Below, in pieces: positions 1-9,364 of a DNA stretch of 64,000 nucleotides (its first letter is position 1; every line of letters begins with the position of its first letter). Location: assembly GCF_022179765.1 (NCBI RefSeq), contig NZ_BPRE01000002.1:1-64000 (forward strand). Reading direction: 5' to 3'. The translations under genes and the position numbers were made by a program. This DNA comes from Methylorubrum suomiense (GTDB lineage Bacteria; Pseudomonadota; Alphaproteobacteria; Rhizobiales; Beijerinckiaceae). The notes under the pieces are model-generated. The model was not told the DNA's origin and did no database searches. It saw nothing but the letters and a program-made list of their open reading frames with translations.

Positions 1-283
1 CGGCCACGGAATCGCCGACGCCGATGAGCGGCGTGGCGGCGGGGCGGTTGTCGCCGAAGGTGACGAGGAGGCTGTCGAGCGGGCGGGTGCGCAGGGCCTC
101 GACGATGGCGGAGTCGACGTCGATGATCTCGTAGCGGGCCAGCACGCCCTCGGCGGTGGCGATGTCGGCGCCCCCGTCGATCGCCCGCGCCGTCGGCCCC
201 GAGGTCGGAAGCACCGAGCACCCCGACACCGCGAACGCGGTCAGGATCGTGAGGGCGGTAGCGCGGGAAGCCGCACGGGTCAT
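1..283 (-). CDS. Polysaccharide export lipoprotein, KpsD/Wza-like (partial, 3' end outside window)
   Basis: Only the first 94 codons are present; the gene runs off the left edge. The ATG at 283 begins a lipoprotein signal: positive start (MTRAASR), hydrophobic core and a lipobox-like AVSGC. The mature part (YEIIDVDSAIVEALR, later LIGVGDSVA) resembles the N-terminal region of outer-membrane polysaccharide export proteins. A purine-rich GGAGAG lies just upstream. It is in the same direction as kpsC and the sulfatase-fold gene, which supports a capsule export role in the outer membrane. The family call rests on a short stretch plus context, so another OPX-type lipoprotein is possible. Confidence 0.7.
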   Translation of the reverse strand, partial: MTRAASRATALTILTAFAVSGCSVLPTSGPTARAIDGGADIATAEGVLARYEIIDVDSAIVEALRTRPLDSLLVTFGDNRPAATPLIGVGDSVA

Positions 284-468
284 GGAACTCTCCATCCGGC
301 TCTTGGCAGACCGGCTGCCCGGTTCCTGCCGACCGAGCTTGGCCGGAGATATGCTTCGATCCATTTAACGGTGCCTTGACCAGCCGCGTCGGCGCGCGGG
401 GGCGCCGACGGCGGCGAGCGGTCCGGCACCAATGCGTCACCACCGTGGCACGGTTACGCTTGACGGTT

Positions 469-1932
469 TCATCCCGGTCGTTTTGCGGCGAGTGCGTCCC
501 GCAGGAGACAGCCGAGCTGCGCCGCCGTGACGTCCACGCGCTCCGGCTGCCGGTCCGCCGCATTCGGGAAGCGGAACACGGCGTAATCGGTCGCGACAGG
601 TCCCTCTGGACGGGGACGGCATTCGGGAAGCGAGGGAGCGTGGTCGCCGAACACGCAGAGGGTCGCGCGACGCCCTCTCAAACCGTCGATCAGGCGCTCG
701 ACCGCACGGCCCGTATCCGCGACATGGTGGAGGTATTGCGCAAGTCCCGGCGCGATCCCGGGCAGACGCCCCTCCGTCCAGGGACCGTGATTTTCCATCG
801 TCACGGCGAAGACGAAGCGTCGCCCGCCGCCTTCCACTTCGGCGAGGATGCGCTCCGCAAGGGCCTCATCGGCGATGTAGGGGCCGATCCGAGGCGCGCC
901 GGCGAAATCGTCTTCCATGATGAGACGACCGAAGCCGAGGCGGCGGAACACCCGCGCCCGGCTGAAGAAATCCCGATGGAAGGGGTGAACGAAGATCGTG
1001 GCGAAGCCGGCGGCGCGGGCGATCCGGGCCAAGCTCGTCGGCTCGTCGCCGCCGCGGGCGAGATAGGGATCGTAGCGGCCGAAGCCGAGGCTGTCCGGGT
1101 CGCGCCCCGTCAGCACCGCGTGCTCGGTCCGCATGGTGTAGGCGCCGTGGGCCGGCACCGCGAGCTGTCCGTACTGCGCCGCCTCCATGCGAATGCGGTT
1201 CATAAGGGGAAGGGCCGCACCGCCGAGACGCACGGGGTCGAGGAAGGATTCGAGCTGGACGACCACCAGAAGCTCGGTCTCCGTGTCGCCGGGGGCGAGG
1301 ACGGGAATGGCCGGAGGCGGTTCAATGGCCTCGTCGGCCCGGCGCAGGGCGTAGCCCATCATCGTGGCGACGACCCCGTAGCGTGCCACGTCCGCCATCA
1401 GGTCGGGACGCGGAAACAGGGGGCGCAGGAAAGCGCGCCCGAGCGGCGTCCGGAATGCCGCCACCACGGCCAGGAACCCCATGGGCAGGGCCGCCGCCGC
1501 CGCGAGGGCGAGGACTCCATCCGGCAGGACGGTCGGTTCGAGGGCGTACCACGCCGCGATGACACCGAGCCCCAGGAGAAGGGGTACGGCCATGCGGGGA
1601 TCGGTGGGGGAGCGCGTATAGTATAGCTCGGGATGACGCGGCACCTGCGCCAACAGGGCGAGATCGCTGAAAACCGGCGGCTCGCCGATCACCCGCCGCT
1701 TGAGCCGGTCCACGCCCGCCAGGATCGCGACGGTCAGAAGGCAGGAGGCGGCAGCGAGCCAGGGCCGCCACGAGAACTGGAACCAGAACACCGTCAGAAG
1801 GGCGTAGCCGAGACCGCGCACGGTGAGATCGCCGGGCCGCAGGCTCGGGCGACGCGCGCCGAACACGGCCTCCACGGTGAAGGAGGTGGCGATCGCGATG
1901 GCAAGCGGCACTAGCAGGGGGGCGAAACCCAT
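469..1932 (-). CDS. LTA synthase / phosphoglycerol transferase family membrane protein
   Basis: 487 residues. The first ~200 contain several hydrophobic segments (from MGFAPLLVPLAIAIA to PLLLGLGVIAAWYA and beyond), followed by an alkaline-phosphatase-fold catalytic domain. Visible motifs are VVVQLESF (metal-binding Glu region), HGAYTMRTEHAVLTG (region of the nucleophilic Thr in LtaS/OpgB-type enzymes) and VFGDHAPSLP (Asp-His metal ligands). Such enzymes move phosphoglycerol or phosphoethanolamine from phospholipids onto periplasmic glycans. It starts 4 nt after the kpsC stop, so the two are almost certainly cotranscribed. This suggests, but does not prove, that it decorates the capsular polymer. 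The exact substrate cannot be read from sequence. Confidence 0.82.
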   Translation of the reverse strand: MGFAPLLVPLAIAIATSFTVEAVFGARRPSLRPGDLTVRGLGYALLTVFWFQFSWRPWLAAASCLLTVAILAGVDRLKRRVIGEPPVFSDLALLAQVPRHPELYYTRSPTDPRMAVPLLLGLGVIAAWYALEPTVLPDGVLALAAAAALPMGFLAVVAAFRTPLGRAFLRPLFPRPDLMADVARYGVVATMMGYALRRADEAIEPPPAIPVLAPGDTETELLVVVQLESFLDPVRLGGAALPLMNRIRMEAAQYGQLAVPAHGAYTMRTEHAVLTGRDPDSLGFGRYDPYLARGGDEPTSLARIARAAGFATIFVHPFHRDFFSRARVFRRLGFGRLIMEDDFAGAPRIGPYIADEALAERILAEVEGGGRRFVFAVTMENHGPWTEGRLPGIAPGLAQYLHHVADTGRAVERLIDGLRGRRATLCVFGDHAPSLPECRPRPEGPVATDYAVFRFPNAADRQPERVDVTAAQLGCLLRDALAAKRPG

Positions 1933-1936
1933 CGCG

Positions 1937-3898
1937 TCAGCGCCCCGGCCCGACGCCGCGGCGGGCTCGCAGGCGGCGCAGGATCGGGTTGAGCAGAGCG
2001 TAGCGGGCCCGCATCATGGCATGGGGCAGGGCCTTGAGCGCGAGCGCCGTCGCGGGAGCCTGGGCGCGAGCCTCGCTCAGACGGTCGAGCAGCTGCTCCG
2101 GCGTGCACGGCTTCATCGCCACCGGATCGAGGTAGAGCGGATAGAGGATGAGCGCCCCGGCCACCAATGCGTCGAGGTCGAGTGTTCGGCCGCGATCCGC
2201 CCCCGGTGCGAGGTCTTCGGTCAGACCCCAGCCGGCATAGAATGGACGCCCATGCGTCGCCACGGTGAGGCCCCGGATCAGCGCCTCGAAGCCGGCCAGC
2301 GACGTCATGGTCTCGACATGGTGGACCCGGTCGAGGAGGTCGACGATCGACAGGCCGGTGACGACACGGTCGGCCAGCTTGCGCGTCTCGATTTCGGGGA
2401 TCGCGCCCGGCCGGAAGCCCGCCTCGACATCGGGATGCGGCTTGTAGACCAGGAAGGCATCCGGGTTGCGGGCGCGGGCGACCTTGAGGAGCGCGAGGTT
2501 GCCACGCACCTCCGGCGAGCCGGTCAGCACCGAGGCGTCGTCCTCGACCTGGCCCGGCACCAGAACGATGCGCCGTCCTTCGGGAAAGCCGTCAGGGGCG
2601 GCAAGCCCGACATTGTACTTGCTCAAGCGCCGCGCCACGATCGCCGCGCGAAGCCTCGCCGCCCGTTCGACGAGGTCCGGCGCGAACACCGTCTGCTTGA
2701 GGAGATGCGCCAACCGGCTCTCGACCCGCGGATCGTAATAGATGCCGCGATCATCCACGACGATGGATGCGCCGGGTTTGAGGCTCGCCCCGAGGCCGAC
2801 GGAGCGGAGGAAGCCGTCCTCGACGCGGGCAAAGGGCAGCCCGGCCTCGGCGCAGAGCTGCGGCAGGGTCTCCGGACAGCGCGTCGCCCAGGCCCAGACC
2901 GCGCCATCGTGGCGGCGGGCGAGGGCCACGGCCTCCTCCGCCCGCATGCTGTGCAGGGGCGGCCCACCGGGGCCTGCCGCGAAGCAGTCGAGGGCCTCCC
3001 GCTTCCAGCCCGAGACGCCGACGAGAACGACCCGGCGACCGTTTCCGCGAAAGCGCTCGCGCAGCCACGCAACGCGCTCGACCGCCTCGAGGAGGGGGAT
3101 CGGCCGACGGGTCCACGGATCGAAGGCATGCACGCCGGGGCCGAAGCGAAGGGCGAGCGATCCGGCGGCATCCGCCGGGACCGGACCCGAAGCGGGATCG
3201 GTGCACAGGGTCGGGTAACCGCACAGATGCGCTTCGCAGGCGGCGGCCGTCGACGCGACGTGGATCCGTGCGGCGAGCGGAAACAGCGTGAATGGATCGA
3301 CGGGGTCGGCGAGCACCGTGAGGCGCGGATCCTCGGGCAGGCCGGCGGGGGCACACCCTTCAGGACCGGCGGCGAGGAAGCGCTCGTCGGGGAACGCCTT
3401 CAGCAACCGCCCGACGAAGGTCGCCGCGCGGCGGGACGCGGCAAGATCGGGGTCGATCAACGCGAGGGATCGCGGAACGCCGTCTCCAAACAATCCGGCC
3501 GCCGCACCGGGCGGAAAGCGATTGAAGCCGCTCAGGCCCGCGCCACGCAGGGCATTCGCGAGATCCGGCGAGAGTGGACTCCCCCCGAGCGGGCGACCCC
3601 CAAAGCTCAGGCGCAGGCTCGCGAAGCCGGCGGCGGGGGAATCGTAGGGGCTGAGCAAGGGGCCCGGTGCAACGCGCAGAAGAGCGGTCCGGCGCGCGGA
3701 GGGGAAGGCTGTGCCAGGCGTCCAGAAAGCCGGGGCGCCGAGCCGGTCGAGGCGCAGCGCTAGACCCGTGCAGGCTTCGATCTCGGCGCCGAGGCGACGC
3801 AGCGGCCGGCCGAACGGCAGGAAGGAGCGGGGCAGGGCGGAAGCCCCGCGCGGCTCAGGATGGAGCGCATCGGCCATGGCGGGCTCGCCATAGCCCAT
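1937..3898 (-). CDS. kpsC: Capsular polysaccharide biosynthesis protein KpsC (beta-Kdo transferase type)
   Basis: 653 residues, close to the usual ~670 of KpsC. The second half is clear: RVEDGFLRSVGLGA, IVVDDRGIYYD, VLVPGQVEDDAS, YKPHPDVEAG and THGRPFYAGWGLT are hallmarks of the GT99/GT107-type Kdo transferases that build the poly-Kdo linker on lyso-phosphatidylglycerol in group 2 capsules. The first ~250 residues are more divergent, so the N-terminal transferase half may be reduced. The start at 3898 has CCGGAG about 7 nt upstream; an internal ATG eight codons in is an alternative. It heads the minus-strand capsule operon and diverges from kpsS. Confidence 0.88.
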   Translation of the reverse strand: MGYGEPAMADALHPEPRGASALPRSFLPFGRPLRRLGAEIEACTGLALRLDRLGAPAFWTPGTAFPSARRTALLRVAPGPLLSPYDSPAAGFASLRLSFGGRPLGGSPLSPDLANALRGAGLSGFNRFPPGAAAGLFGDGVPRSLALIDPDLAASRRAATFVGRLLKAFPDERFLAAGPEGCAPAGLPEDPRLTVLADPVDPFTLFPLAARIHVASTAAACEAHLCGYPTLCTDPASGPVPADAAGSLALRFGPGVHAFDPWTRRPIPLLEAVERVAWLRERFRGNGRRVVLVGVSGWKREALDCFAAGPGGPPLHSMRAEEAVALARRHDGAVWAWATRCPETLPQLCAEAGLPFARVEDGFLRSVGLGASLKPGASIVVDDRGIYYDPRVESRLAHLLKQTVFAPDLVERAARLRAAIVARRLSKYNVGLAAPDGFPEGRRIVLVPGQVEDDASVLTGSPEVRGNLALLKVARARNPDAFLVYKPHPDVEAGFRPGAIPEIETRKLADRVVTGLSIVDLLDRVHHVETMTSLAGFEALIRGLTVATHGRPFYAGWGLTEDLAPGADRGRTLDLDALVAGALILYPLYLDPVAMKPCTPEQLLDRLSEARAQAPATALALKALPHAMMRARYALLNPILRRLRARRGVGPGR

Positions 3899-4155
3899 GG
3901 GGTGCTCCGGCGCGAGGACCGATCGGAATTACGGGGATTGCGGGGATGCTCCTCGAATCGGACATAAGCGAGCCGCATTCGGGCGGGAGAGAGAAACGGT
4001 TCCGGCCGCGGATGTGGCGGGCCGGCAACGGAGACCGTGAATTGTGTTTGGGTCCCGGCGCCGCGGTTGCGGGCAGCCGAGACGACATGCGACGCGTCTG
4101 CTTTCAGACGCCGTCACCCCGCTGCCCCCCGCGATCAGGGACCCCGCGCCTCGGA
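3899..4155. promoter_or_regulatory. Divergent intergenic region between kpsC and kpsS
   Basis: About 257 nt separate the two outward-facing capsule genes, so promoters for both operons must lie here. In-frame ATG codons upstream of the chosen kpsS start (for example 3946 and 4087) mean part of it could be coding, but the translation there (RRVCFQTPSPRCPPRSG) is not KpsS-like. I see no convincing -35/-10 pair or operator palindrome. Confidence 0.4.
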
Positions 4156-5463
4156 ATGACGCAGCCTCGCGCAGACGCTTCGGGCAGCCATGCTGCCACG
4201 TTCCTGTTCCTGCAGGGAATTGCGTCTCCGTTCTTCTCCGAGCTCGGTCGGGCCCTGCGCCAGCGCGGATACAATGTCCGCCGGATCAACTTCTCCGCCG
4301 GCGACTGGCTGTTCTGGCGTTTGCCGGCCGACCATTACCGCGGCAGTCGCGACGGCTGGGACGCTCACATCGAGACCTATATTCGCGAGCACGGCGTCAC
4401 CGACATCGTGCTGTTCGGCGATTGCCGGCCCTATCATCAGGCGGCCATCCTCGTGGCCAAACCGATGGGCGTGCGCATCCATGTGTTCGAGGAGGGCTAT
4501 ATCCGTCCCTACTGGATCACCTGTGAGCAGGGTGGGGTGAACGGCAATTCCCCGATGCCCAAGACGGCCGAGGAGATCCGGGCCATCGCGCGCCGGCTGC
4601 CGCAGGCTGGGCGCGCGATGCCCCTGACCGGCGACATGGCCCGCCGCAGCCTCTGGGATATCGGCTTCAACATCGCCAATATCGGCTTTCCGTATCTCTA
4701 TCCGGGCTTCCGCAGCCACCGGCCGAACCATATCGCCGCGGAATATGGCGGCTGGATCAAGAAGTTCGTCCGCCGCCAGCGCACCCGCCGCGAGGCGGCG
4801 CGCATCGGCGAGTCCTACGAGGCCATCAACGCCGACTATTTCCTCCTGCCGCTGCAACTCGACAGCGACTACCAGATCCGGGTCCATTCGCCGTTTCTCG
4901 GCGTCGAGGGCTTCATGGACCGGGTGATCGCTTCCTTCGCCCGACATTCGAGCGCGCCGACGCGCCTGCTGGTGAAGCTGCATCCGCTCGACAGCGGGAT
5001 CATGAATTGGCGCAAGCGGGCCCGCCAATCCGCCAAGCGTCACGGCTGCAACGACCGCCTGGACTTCATCGACGGCGGCGACCTGCCCAAGCTCATCGAC
5101 GGCAGCCGCGGCGTCGTGCTGGTGAATTCGACGGTCGGCATGCTGGCGCTGGAGCGTGGCCGCCCGACCCTGGCTTTCGGGCAGGCGGTCTACAACATGC
5201 CGGGCCTGACGCACCAAGGCGACATCGACACCTTCTGGGGAGACCCGAAGGCGCCCGACCGGGAGCTGATGGAGGATTTCCGTCGGGTCGTCATGCATCG
5301 AACCCAGATCAATGGCGGCTACTTCTCGCCCTCCGCCATCGAACGGGCCGTCGCCGGAGCGGTGCCGCGGCTCGAAGCGACCTTGCCGTCCGCATCGCTC
5401 GCCTATGCCCGCGACCGACGGGAGGGTTCCGACGAGGCCGGGCGGCTGTCGCCCGCCTACTGA
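4156..5463 (+). CDS. kpsS: Capsular polysaccharide export/biosynthesis protein KpsS-like
   Basis: 435 residues from the ATG at 4156. The family signature is strong: FLFLQGIASPFFSELGRAL, INFSAGDWLFW, LFGDCRPYHQAA, VFEEGYIRPYWITCEQGGVNG and later VKLHPLD and VNSTVGMLALERGRPT. KpsS adds the first Kdo residue of the poly-Kdo linker, working with KpsC at the inner-membrane cytoplasmic face. The reading frame stays open far upstream, but homology begins near MTQPRADASG, so the longer starts are rejected; the Shine-Dalgarno here is weak. A short-chain dehydrogenase and a formyltransferase follow in the same direction. Confidence 0.88.
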   Translation: MTQPRADASGSHAATFLFLQGIASPFFSELGRALRQRGYNVRRINFSAGDWLFWRLPADHYRGSRDGWDAHIETYIREHGVTDIVLFGDCRPYHQAAILVAKPMGVRIHVFEEGYIRPYWITCEQGGVNGNSPMPKTAEEIRAIARRLPQAGRAMPLTGDMARRSLWDIGFNIANIGFPYLYPGFRSHRPNHIAAEYGGWIKKFVRRQRTRREAARIGESYEAINADYFLLPLQLDSDYQIRVHSPFLGVEGFMDRVIASFARHSSAPTRLLVKLHPLDSGIMNWRKRARQSAKRHGCNDRLDFIDGGDLPKLIDGSRGVVLVNSTVGMLALERGRPTLAFGQAVYNMPGLTHQGDIDTFWGDPKAPDRELMEDFRRVVMHRTQINGGYFSPSAIERAVAGAVPRLEATLPSASLAYARDRREGSDEAGRLSPAY

Positions 5464-5515
5464 TCGCGAGCCCGGCGGGGTTTACAAGCGAGAACCGCCG
5501 CCTCATCCCCTCCCC

Positions 5516-6286
5516 ATGCCCGTCATCCTCATCACCGGAGCCTCCAGCGGCATCGGCGCCGCCCTGGCGCGCTGTTACGCGCAGCGCCCCGAAACTCGCT
5601 TGATCCTGACCGGTCGCGATGGCGCACGCCTCGACGCGGTAGCCGCTGCGTGTCGGGGCTTTGGCGCGGACGTGCGCACCGGCCTGTTCGATGTGCGCGA
5701 GCGGGAGACGGTCGGCGCATGGCTGCGGGCGCTCGATGCCGAGAGCCCGCTCGACCTCGTGATCGTCAATGCGGCGGTCAATGGCGGCCATCCCTCCGGC
5801 GATCTCGAATCCGAAGAAACGGCGTTCGAGACCGCCGACATCAACTATGCCGGTGCCCTCAACATCATGCTCCCGAGCGTCACGGCGATGGCGCGGCGCG
5901 GACGCGGGCAGATCGCCCTGGTCTCCTCGCTCGCGGCCTACGCGCCGCTGCCGGACGCGCCGGCCTATAGTGGGGCGAAGGCCGCGCTCCTCGCGCATGG
6001 TCTGGCGCTGCGAGCCAAGCTCAGGCCGCTCGGCGTCTCGGTCAGCGTCGTGACGCCGGGCTATGTGAAGACGCCGATGGGCGGCGTGATCAAGGGGTGG
6101 CGCCCCCTGGAAATGAGCGCCGACGAGGCCGCTCGGCGCATCCTGCGGGGGCTGGAGCGCGACCGCGACGTGATCGCCTTTCCCTGGCCGCTGGCGGCGC
6201 TCGCCCGCGGAGCGCTGCTGGTGCCCGAACGCGTGCGCAGCCTCGGCCTGCACGGCCTGCGCTTCCGCAACCGGCCGCGACGCTGA
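5516..6286 (+). CDS. Short-chain dehydrogenase/reductase (SDR)
   Basis: 256 residues. TGASSGIG near residue 7 is the dinucleotide-binding TGxxxGxG; NAAV is the NAG-like motif; a serine in LVSSLAAYAP and YSGAK (YxxxK) give the catalytic triad. This is the compact classical SDR layout for NAD(P)H-dependent alcohol/ketone conversion. The gene begins 52 nt after kpsS and its TGA overlaps the ATG of the next gene by one base (TGATG), so it is translationally coupled to the formyltransferase. Context suggests sugar or lipid modification in capsule synthesis; the substrate is unknown. Confidence 0.85.
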   Translation: MPVILITGASSGIGAALARCYAQRPETRLILTGRDGARLDAVAAACRGFGADVRTGLFDVRERETVGAWLRALDAESPLDLVIVNAAVNGGHPSGDLESEETAFETADINYAGALNIMLPSVTAMARRGRGQIALVSSLAAYAPLPDAPAYSGAKAALLAHGLALRAKLRPLGVSVSVVTPGYVKTPMGGVIKGWRPLEMSADEAARRILRGLERDRDVIAFPWPLAALARGALLVPERVRSLGLHGLRFRNRPRR

Positions 6287-7137
6287 TGGGGCTGCCGCGG
6301 CTCGCCGTCTTCGCGCTGGAAGCGCTGCCGAACGCCCGGGCGCTCCGCCGTTTCGTGGCCGACCACGCCGACCACATTGCCTTCGTCGGTCTCTCTCACG
6401 CCGAGCGGCCTTCGGCTGGTGGCCTCGTCGCGCAGGTGCGCCGTCATCTGGTCCGCTCGGGGCCGCGCGTCCTGCCCTATCTCGCGGTCAATTTCGGCCT
6501 ACCGGACCTCGTCAACGGCGCGGCAAGCAGGTTGGCGCGTCACGGTCCCCCGGAAGCGACGCCGCTCGCGCCGCTCTGTCGGCGGCTCGGCATTTCGGTA
6601 ATGCGGGTCGATGACGTGAACGGACCGGAGATCGCCGCCGCCTTCGCGACGCATGCGCCCGATCTGATCGTCTCGTTCCACTTCGATCAGATCTTCTCAC
6701 CGGTGACCCTCGGCCGGGCTCCCCTCGGCGGGGTCAACGTTCATCCGAGCCTGCTGCCGCTCCATCGCGGCCCGACCCCGACGCTGCACGCGCTCGCCGA
6801 CGGGGAGGGGGCTTTCGGCGTCACCGTCCACCGGCTCGCCGCAGAGATCGACGCTGGGACGATCCTGGCGCAGGAGGCGGTGACCCTGCCGCCCGGAACC
6901 AGTGCCACCCGTGCCGCGCGATGGCTGCACGAGCGCGGGCGCCCTTTGCTCGAAGGCGTCCTCGCCGACATCGCCGTGCGGGGCGCCGTACCGGAGGGCC
7001 GGCGCGTGCCGGTCCTGCCCTATCGCGGCTTTCCCGACCGGCAGCAGCTCGCCCGGATGCATCGGGCGGGCCTTCGCCTCGTCGATGGCGGCGACTGGCG
7101 GGATGCGTTCCGCCTCGCCAGCCCCTCAGGCGCGTAG
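6286..7137 (+). CDS. Formyltransferase family protein (sugar- or Fmt-like)
   Basis: 283 residues. The core NVHPSLLPLHRGPTPT matches the SLLP motif of folate-dependent formyltransferases. The catalytic triad can be placed as N151, H153 and D189; the 38-residue Asn-to-Asp distance equals that in GART (N106/D144). There is no clear C-terminal Fmt tRNA-binding domain. It is coupled to the upstream SDR by a one-base overlap in the kpsS cluster, so N-formylation of an amino sugar for the capsule is a reasonable inference. It could instead act on another amine. Its 3' end overlaps the oppositely oriented metY gene by 12 nt. Confidence 0.75.
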   Translation: MGLPRLAVFALEALPNARALRRFVADHADHIAFVGLSHAERPSAGGLVAQVRRHLVRSGPRVLPYLAVNFGLPDLVNGAASRLARHGPPEATPLAPLCRRLGISVMRVDDVNGPEIAAAFATHAPDLIVSFHFDQIFSPVTLGRAPLGGVNVHPSLLPLHRGPTPTLHALADGEGAFGVTVHRLAAEIDAGTILAQEAVTLPPGTSATRAARWLHERGRPLLEGVLADIAVRGAVPEGRRVPVLPYRGFPDRQQLARMHRAGLRLVDGGDWRDAFRLASPSGA

Positions 7138-8406
7138 GGCGCCGTCGAGATCGTCGATCAGGTCCTGCGGGTCCTCGATGCCGACCGACAGGCGCACCAC
7201 CTCGGGGCCGGCACCGGCGGCGGTCTTCTGCGCGTCGGTCAGCTGGCGGTGGGTGGTCGAAGCCGGGTGGATCACCAATGAGCGCGTGTCGCCGATATTG
7301 GCCAGATGGCTGAAGAGCTGCAGGTTCGAGACGAGCTTCACGCCCGCCTCGTAGCCGCCCTTCAGGCCGAAGGTGAACACCGCACCCGCGCCCTTCGGCG
7401 TGTAGCGCTGGGCCAGCGCATGATACTTGTCGGTCGGCAGGCCCGGATAGCTCACCCACTCGACCTGATCGTGGCCAGCGAGGAAGGTCGCGACCTTGAG
7501 CGCGTTGTCCGAGTGGCGCTGCATGCGCAGCGGCAGCGTCTCGATGCCGTTGAGGATCAGGAAGGCGTTGAAGGGCGACAGCGCCGGCCCGAGGTCGCGC
7601 AGCGACAGCACCCGCACCGCGATGGCGAAGCCGAAATTGCCGAAGGTCTCGGCGAGGACCATGCCGGCATATTCGGGACGGGGCTGCGAGAGCATCGGGT
7701 AGCGCTCGTCACCCTGCCACTGGAACGTGCCGCCGTCGACGATAAGGCCGCCGATGGAATTGCCGTGGCCGCCGAGGAACTTGGTGGCCGAGTGGACCAC
7801 GATGTCGGCGCCGTGCTCGAACGGCCTGATCAGGTACGGGCTCGCCATCGTGTTGTCGACGATGAGCGGGATGTTGTGGCGCTTGGCGATGACGCTCAGC
7901 GCCGCGATGTCGGTGATGACGCCGCCCGGATTGGCGATGCTCTCACAGAAGATCGCCTTGGTGCGCGGCGTGATGGCCCGCTCGAACGAGTCCGGATCGT
8001 CGGTGTCGGCCCAGACGACCTGCCAGCCGAAGTTCTTGTAGGAATGATTGAATTGGTTGATCGAGCCGCCATAGAGCTTGTTGGCCGCCACGAACTCGTC
8101 ACCGGGCTGCATGAGGGCGTGCAGCGTCAGGAACTCCGCCGCGTGGCCTGACGCGACGGCGACGGCCGCAGTGCCGCCCTCGAGTGCCGCGATGCGCTCC
8201 TCCAGCACCGCGTTGGTCGGGTTGGTGATGCGGGTATAGATGTTGCCGAAGGCTTGCAGCCCGAACAGCGAGGCGGCGTGATCGACGTCGTCGAACACGA
8301 AGCTCGTGGTCTGGTAGATCGGCGTCGCCCGCGCGCCCGTGGCCGGGTCGGGGGTCGCGCCCGCGTGGATCGCGAGGGTGTTGAACCCGGGCTGGCGGTC
8401 GGTCAT
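7126..8406 (-). CDS. metY: O-acetylhomoserine sulfhydrylase / aminocarboxypropyltransferase (MetY type)
   Basis: 426 residues, a typical length for MetY. It is a PLP enzyme of the Cys/Met metabolism family: [22 protein letters not shown] near the N terminus, [12 protein letters not shown], and the PLP-lysine motif [10 protein letters not shown]. The long form with [20 protein letters not shown] and the [11 protein letters not shown] terminus fits O-acetylhomoserine sulfhydrylases, which make homocysteine from sulfide, rather than cystathionine gamma-synthase. It stands alone on the minus strand; the ATG at 8406 is preceded by an AGAGGAG Shine-Dalgarno. Confidence 0.9.
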   Translation of the reverse strand: MTDRQPGFNTLAIHAGATPDPATGARATPIYQTTSFVFDDVDHAASLFGLQAFGNIYTRITNPTNAVLEERIAALEGGTAAVAVASGHAAEFLTLHALMQPGDEFVAANKLYGGSINQFNHSYKNFGWQVVWADTDDPDSFERAITPRTKAIFCESIANPGGVITDIAALSVIAKRHNIPLIVDNTMASPYLIRPFEHGADIVVHSATKFLGGHGNSIGGLIVDGGTFQWQGDERYPMLSQPRPEYAGMVLAETFGNFGFAIAVRVLSLRDLGPALSPFNAFLILNGIETLPLRMQRHSDNALKVATFLAGHDQVEWVSYPGLPTDKYHALAQRYTPKGAGAVFTFGLKGGYEAGVKLVSNLQLFSHLANIGDTRSLVIHPASTTHRQLTDAQKTAAGAGPEVVRLSVGIEDPQDLIDDLDGALRA

Positions 8407-8760
8407 CGCGGAAACTCCTCTGCGAGGCGTCGTTTACGCCCCCGGTCTCCGGCGGTGCAAGGGGTGGTCAGGGCGCACCCGAGCGGGGGTGAGGCGAGTG
8501 ACGATCATGGGGGATCGTTGCCGCACCGCACCGCACGATAAGCTCTGCAGTCTGGACACGTTCGCATCTGACGTGTCAGAGAGCCCAACGAAACAAAGAC
8601 GGCAATCCGGTGACGGCGGGTCGCATTGATTGCCGCCCTGCGATGGTGTCTGCCATTGCATCAGGTTCAAATTTGAAAGCCTCCAGGATCGTGCGCGGGG
8701 ATCTACCCCGCAGCCCGGCATGAGAGGCTTCGGCGCGGCGACTGACGGGAGAGTTGCACC
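8407..8760. promoter_or_regulatory. Divergent metY/petA intergenic region with a 12-bp palindrome
   Basis: 354 nt without a gene. The perfect palindrome TTCAAATTTGAA lies at 8666-8677, 84 nt before the petA start, in a locally AT-rich patch (TTGCATCAGG just upstream), so it probably marks the petABC promoter or an operator. I checked the metY side for a SAM-II type riboswitch and found no GCUAAAAAGG-like core. Nothing else is interpretable. Confidence 0.4.
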
Positions 8761-9330
8761 TTGGCGGACACGACAGCCACGCTCGCAACCGCGGGGACCG
8801 AGGGCACCAAGCGCGATTTCCTGTTTCTCGCGACCGGAGCAGGATTGGCCGTCGGAGCCGGCGCCGTGGCATGGCCCTTCGTCGCTTCCATGGCCCCCGA
8901 CGCCGCGACCGTCGCGGCCGGCGCCCCGCTCGAAGTCGATCTCAGCCCGATCCAAGATGGGCAGATCGTCAACGTCTTCTGGCGCGGAAAGCTGATCTTC
9001 GTGCGCAAGCTCACGGAGAAGGAGATCACGGACATGAAGGCCGTGCCGCTCTCGCAGATGATCGACCCGGCGCCCTTTGCCGATCGGGTCAAGACCGGCC
9101 ACGACCAATGGCTCGTCACCTACGGCAATTGCACCCATCTCGGCTGCGTGCCGATCGGCCATTCAGGCAATTTCGAGGGCTGGGCCTGCCCTTGCCACGG
9201 TTCGCAGTTCGACGCTGTCGGACGTGTTCGCCGCGGGCCCGCACCGACCAACCTGCCGCTGCCTCCTTACACCTTTGCGAGCGACACCAAGCTCACGATC
9301 GGTGAAGAGGGCGGCAAGGCGGCCGCGTGA
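8761..9330 (+). CDS. petA: Ubiquinol-cytochrome c reductase iron-sulfur (Rieske) subunit
   Basis: 189 residues from a TTG start at 8761, preceded by GGGAG nine nt upstream; no better ATG exists. Residues ~18-45 hold the [15 protein letters not shown]at-like/anchor segment. The two cluster boxes CTHLGC and CPCHGS supply two Cys and two His for the [2Fe-2S] centre, and the disulfide cysteines are present. It accepts electrons from ubiquinol at the Qo site of the bc1 complex and hands them to cytochrome c1. It is the first gene of petABC. Confidence 0.95.
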   Translation: MADTTATLATAGTEGTKRDFLFLATGAGLAVGAGAVAWPFVASMAPDAATVAAGAPLEVDLSPIQDGQIVNVFWRGKLIFVRKLTEKEITDMKAVPLSQMIDPAPFADRVKTGHDQWLVTYGNCTHLGCVPIGHSGNFEGWACPCHGSQFDAVGRVRRGPAPTNLPLPPYTFASDTKLTIGEEGGKAAA

Positions 9331-9364
9331 GAAACAGGACACGAGAAGCCGGAGCGGGCACCCG

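Noticed and set aside
376..1626. Long open frame on the plus strand opposite the LTA-synthase-like gene
   Set aside because: Arg/Gly/His-rich translation without motifs; shadow of the minus-strand gene in high-GC DNA.
1823..3763. 646-codon open frame opposite kpsC
   Set aside because: Low-complexity, Arg/Gly/Ala-rich; kpsC motifs on the minus strand explain the region.
4135..5298. 387-codon open frame opposite kpsS
   Set aside because: No recognisable domain; KpsS signatures are clear on the plus strand.
8407..8600. Possible SAM-II riboswitch upstream of metY
   Set aside because: The conserved pseudoknot core (GCUAAAAAGG-like) is not present on the minus strand.
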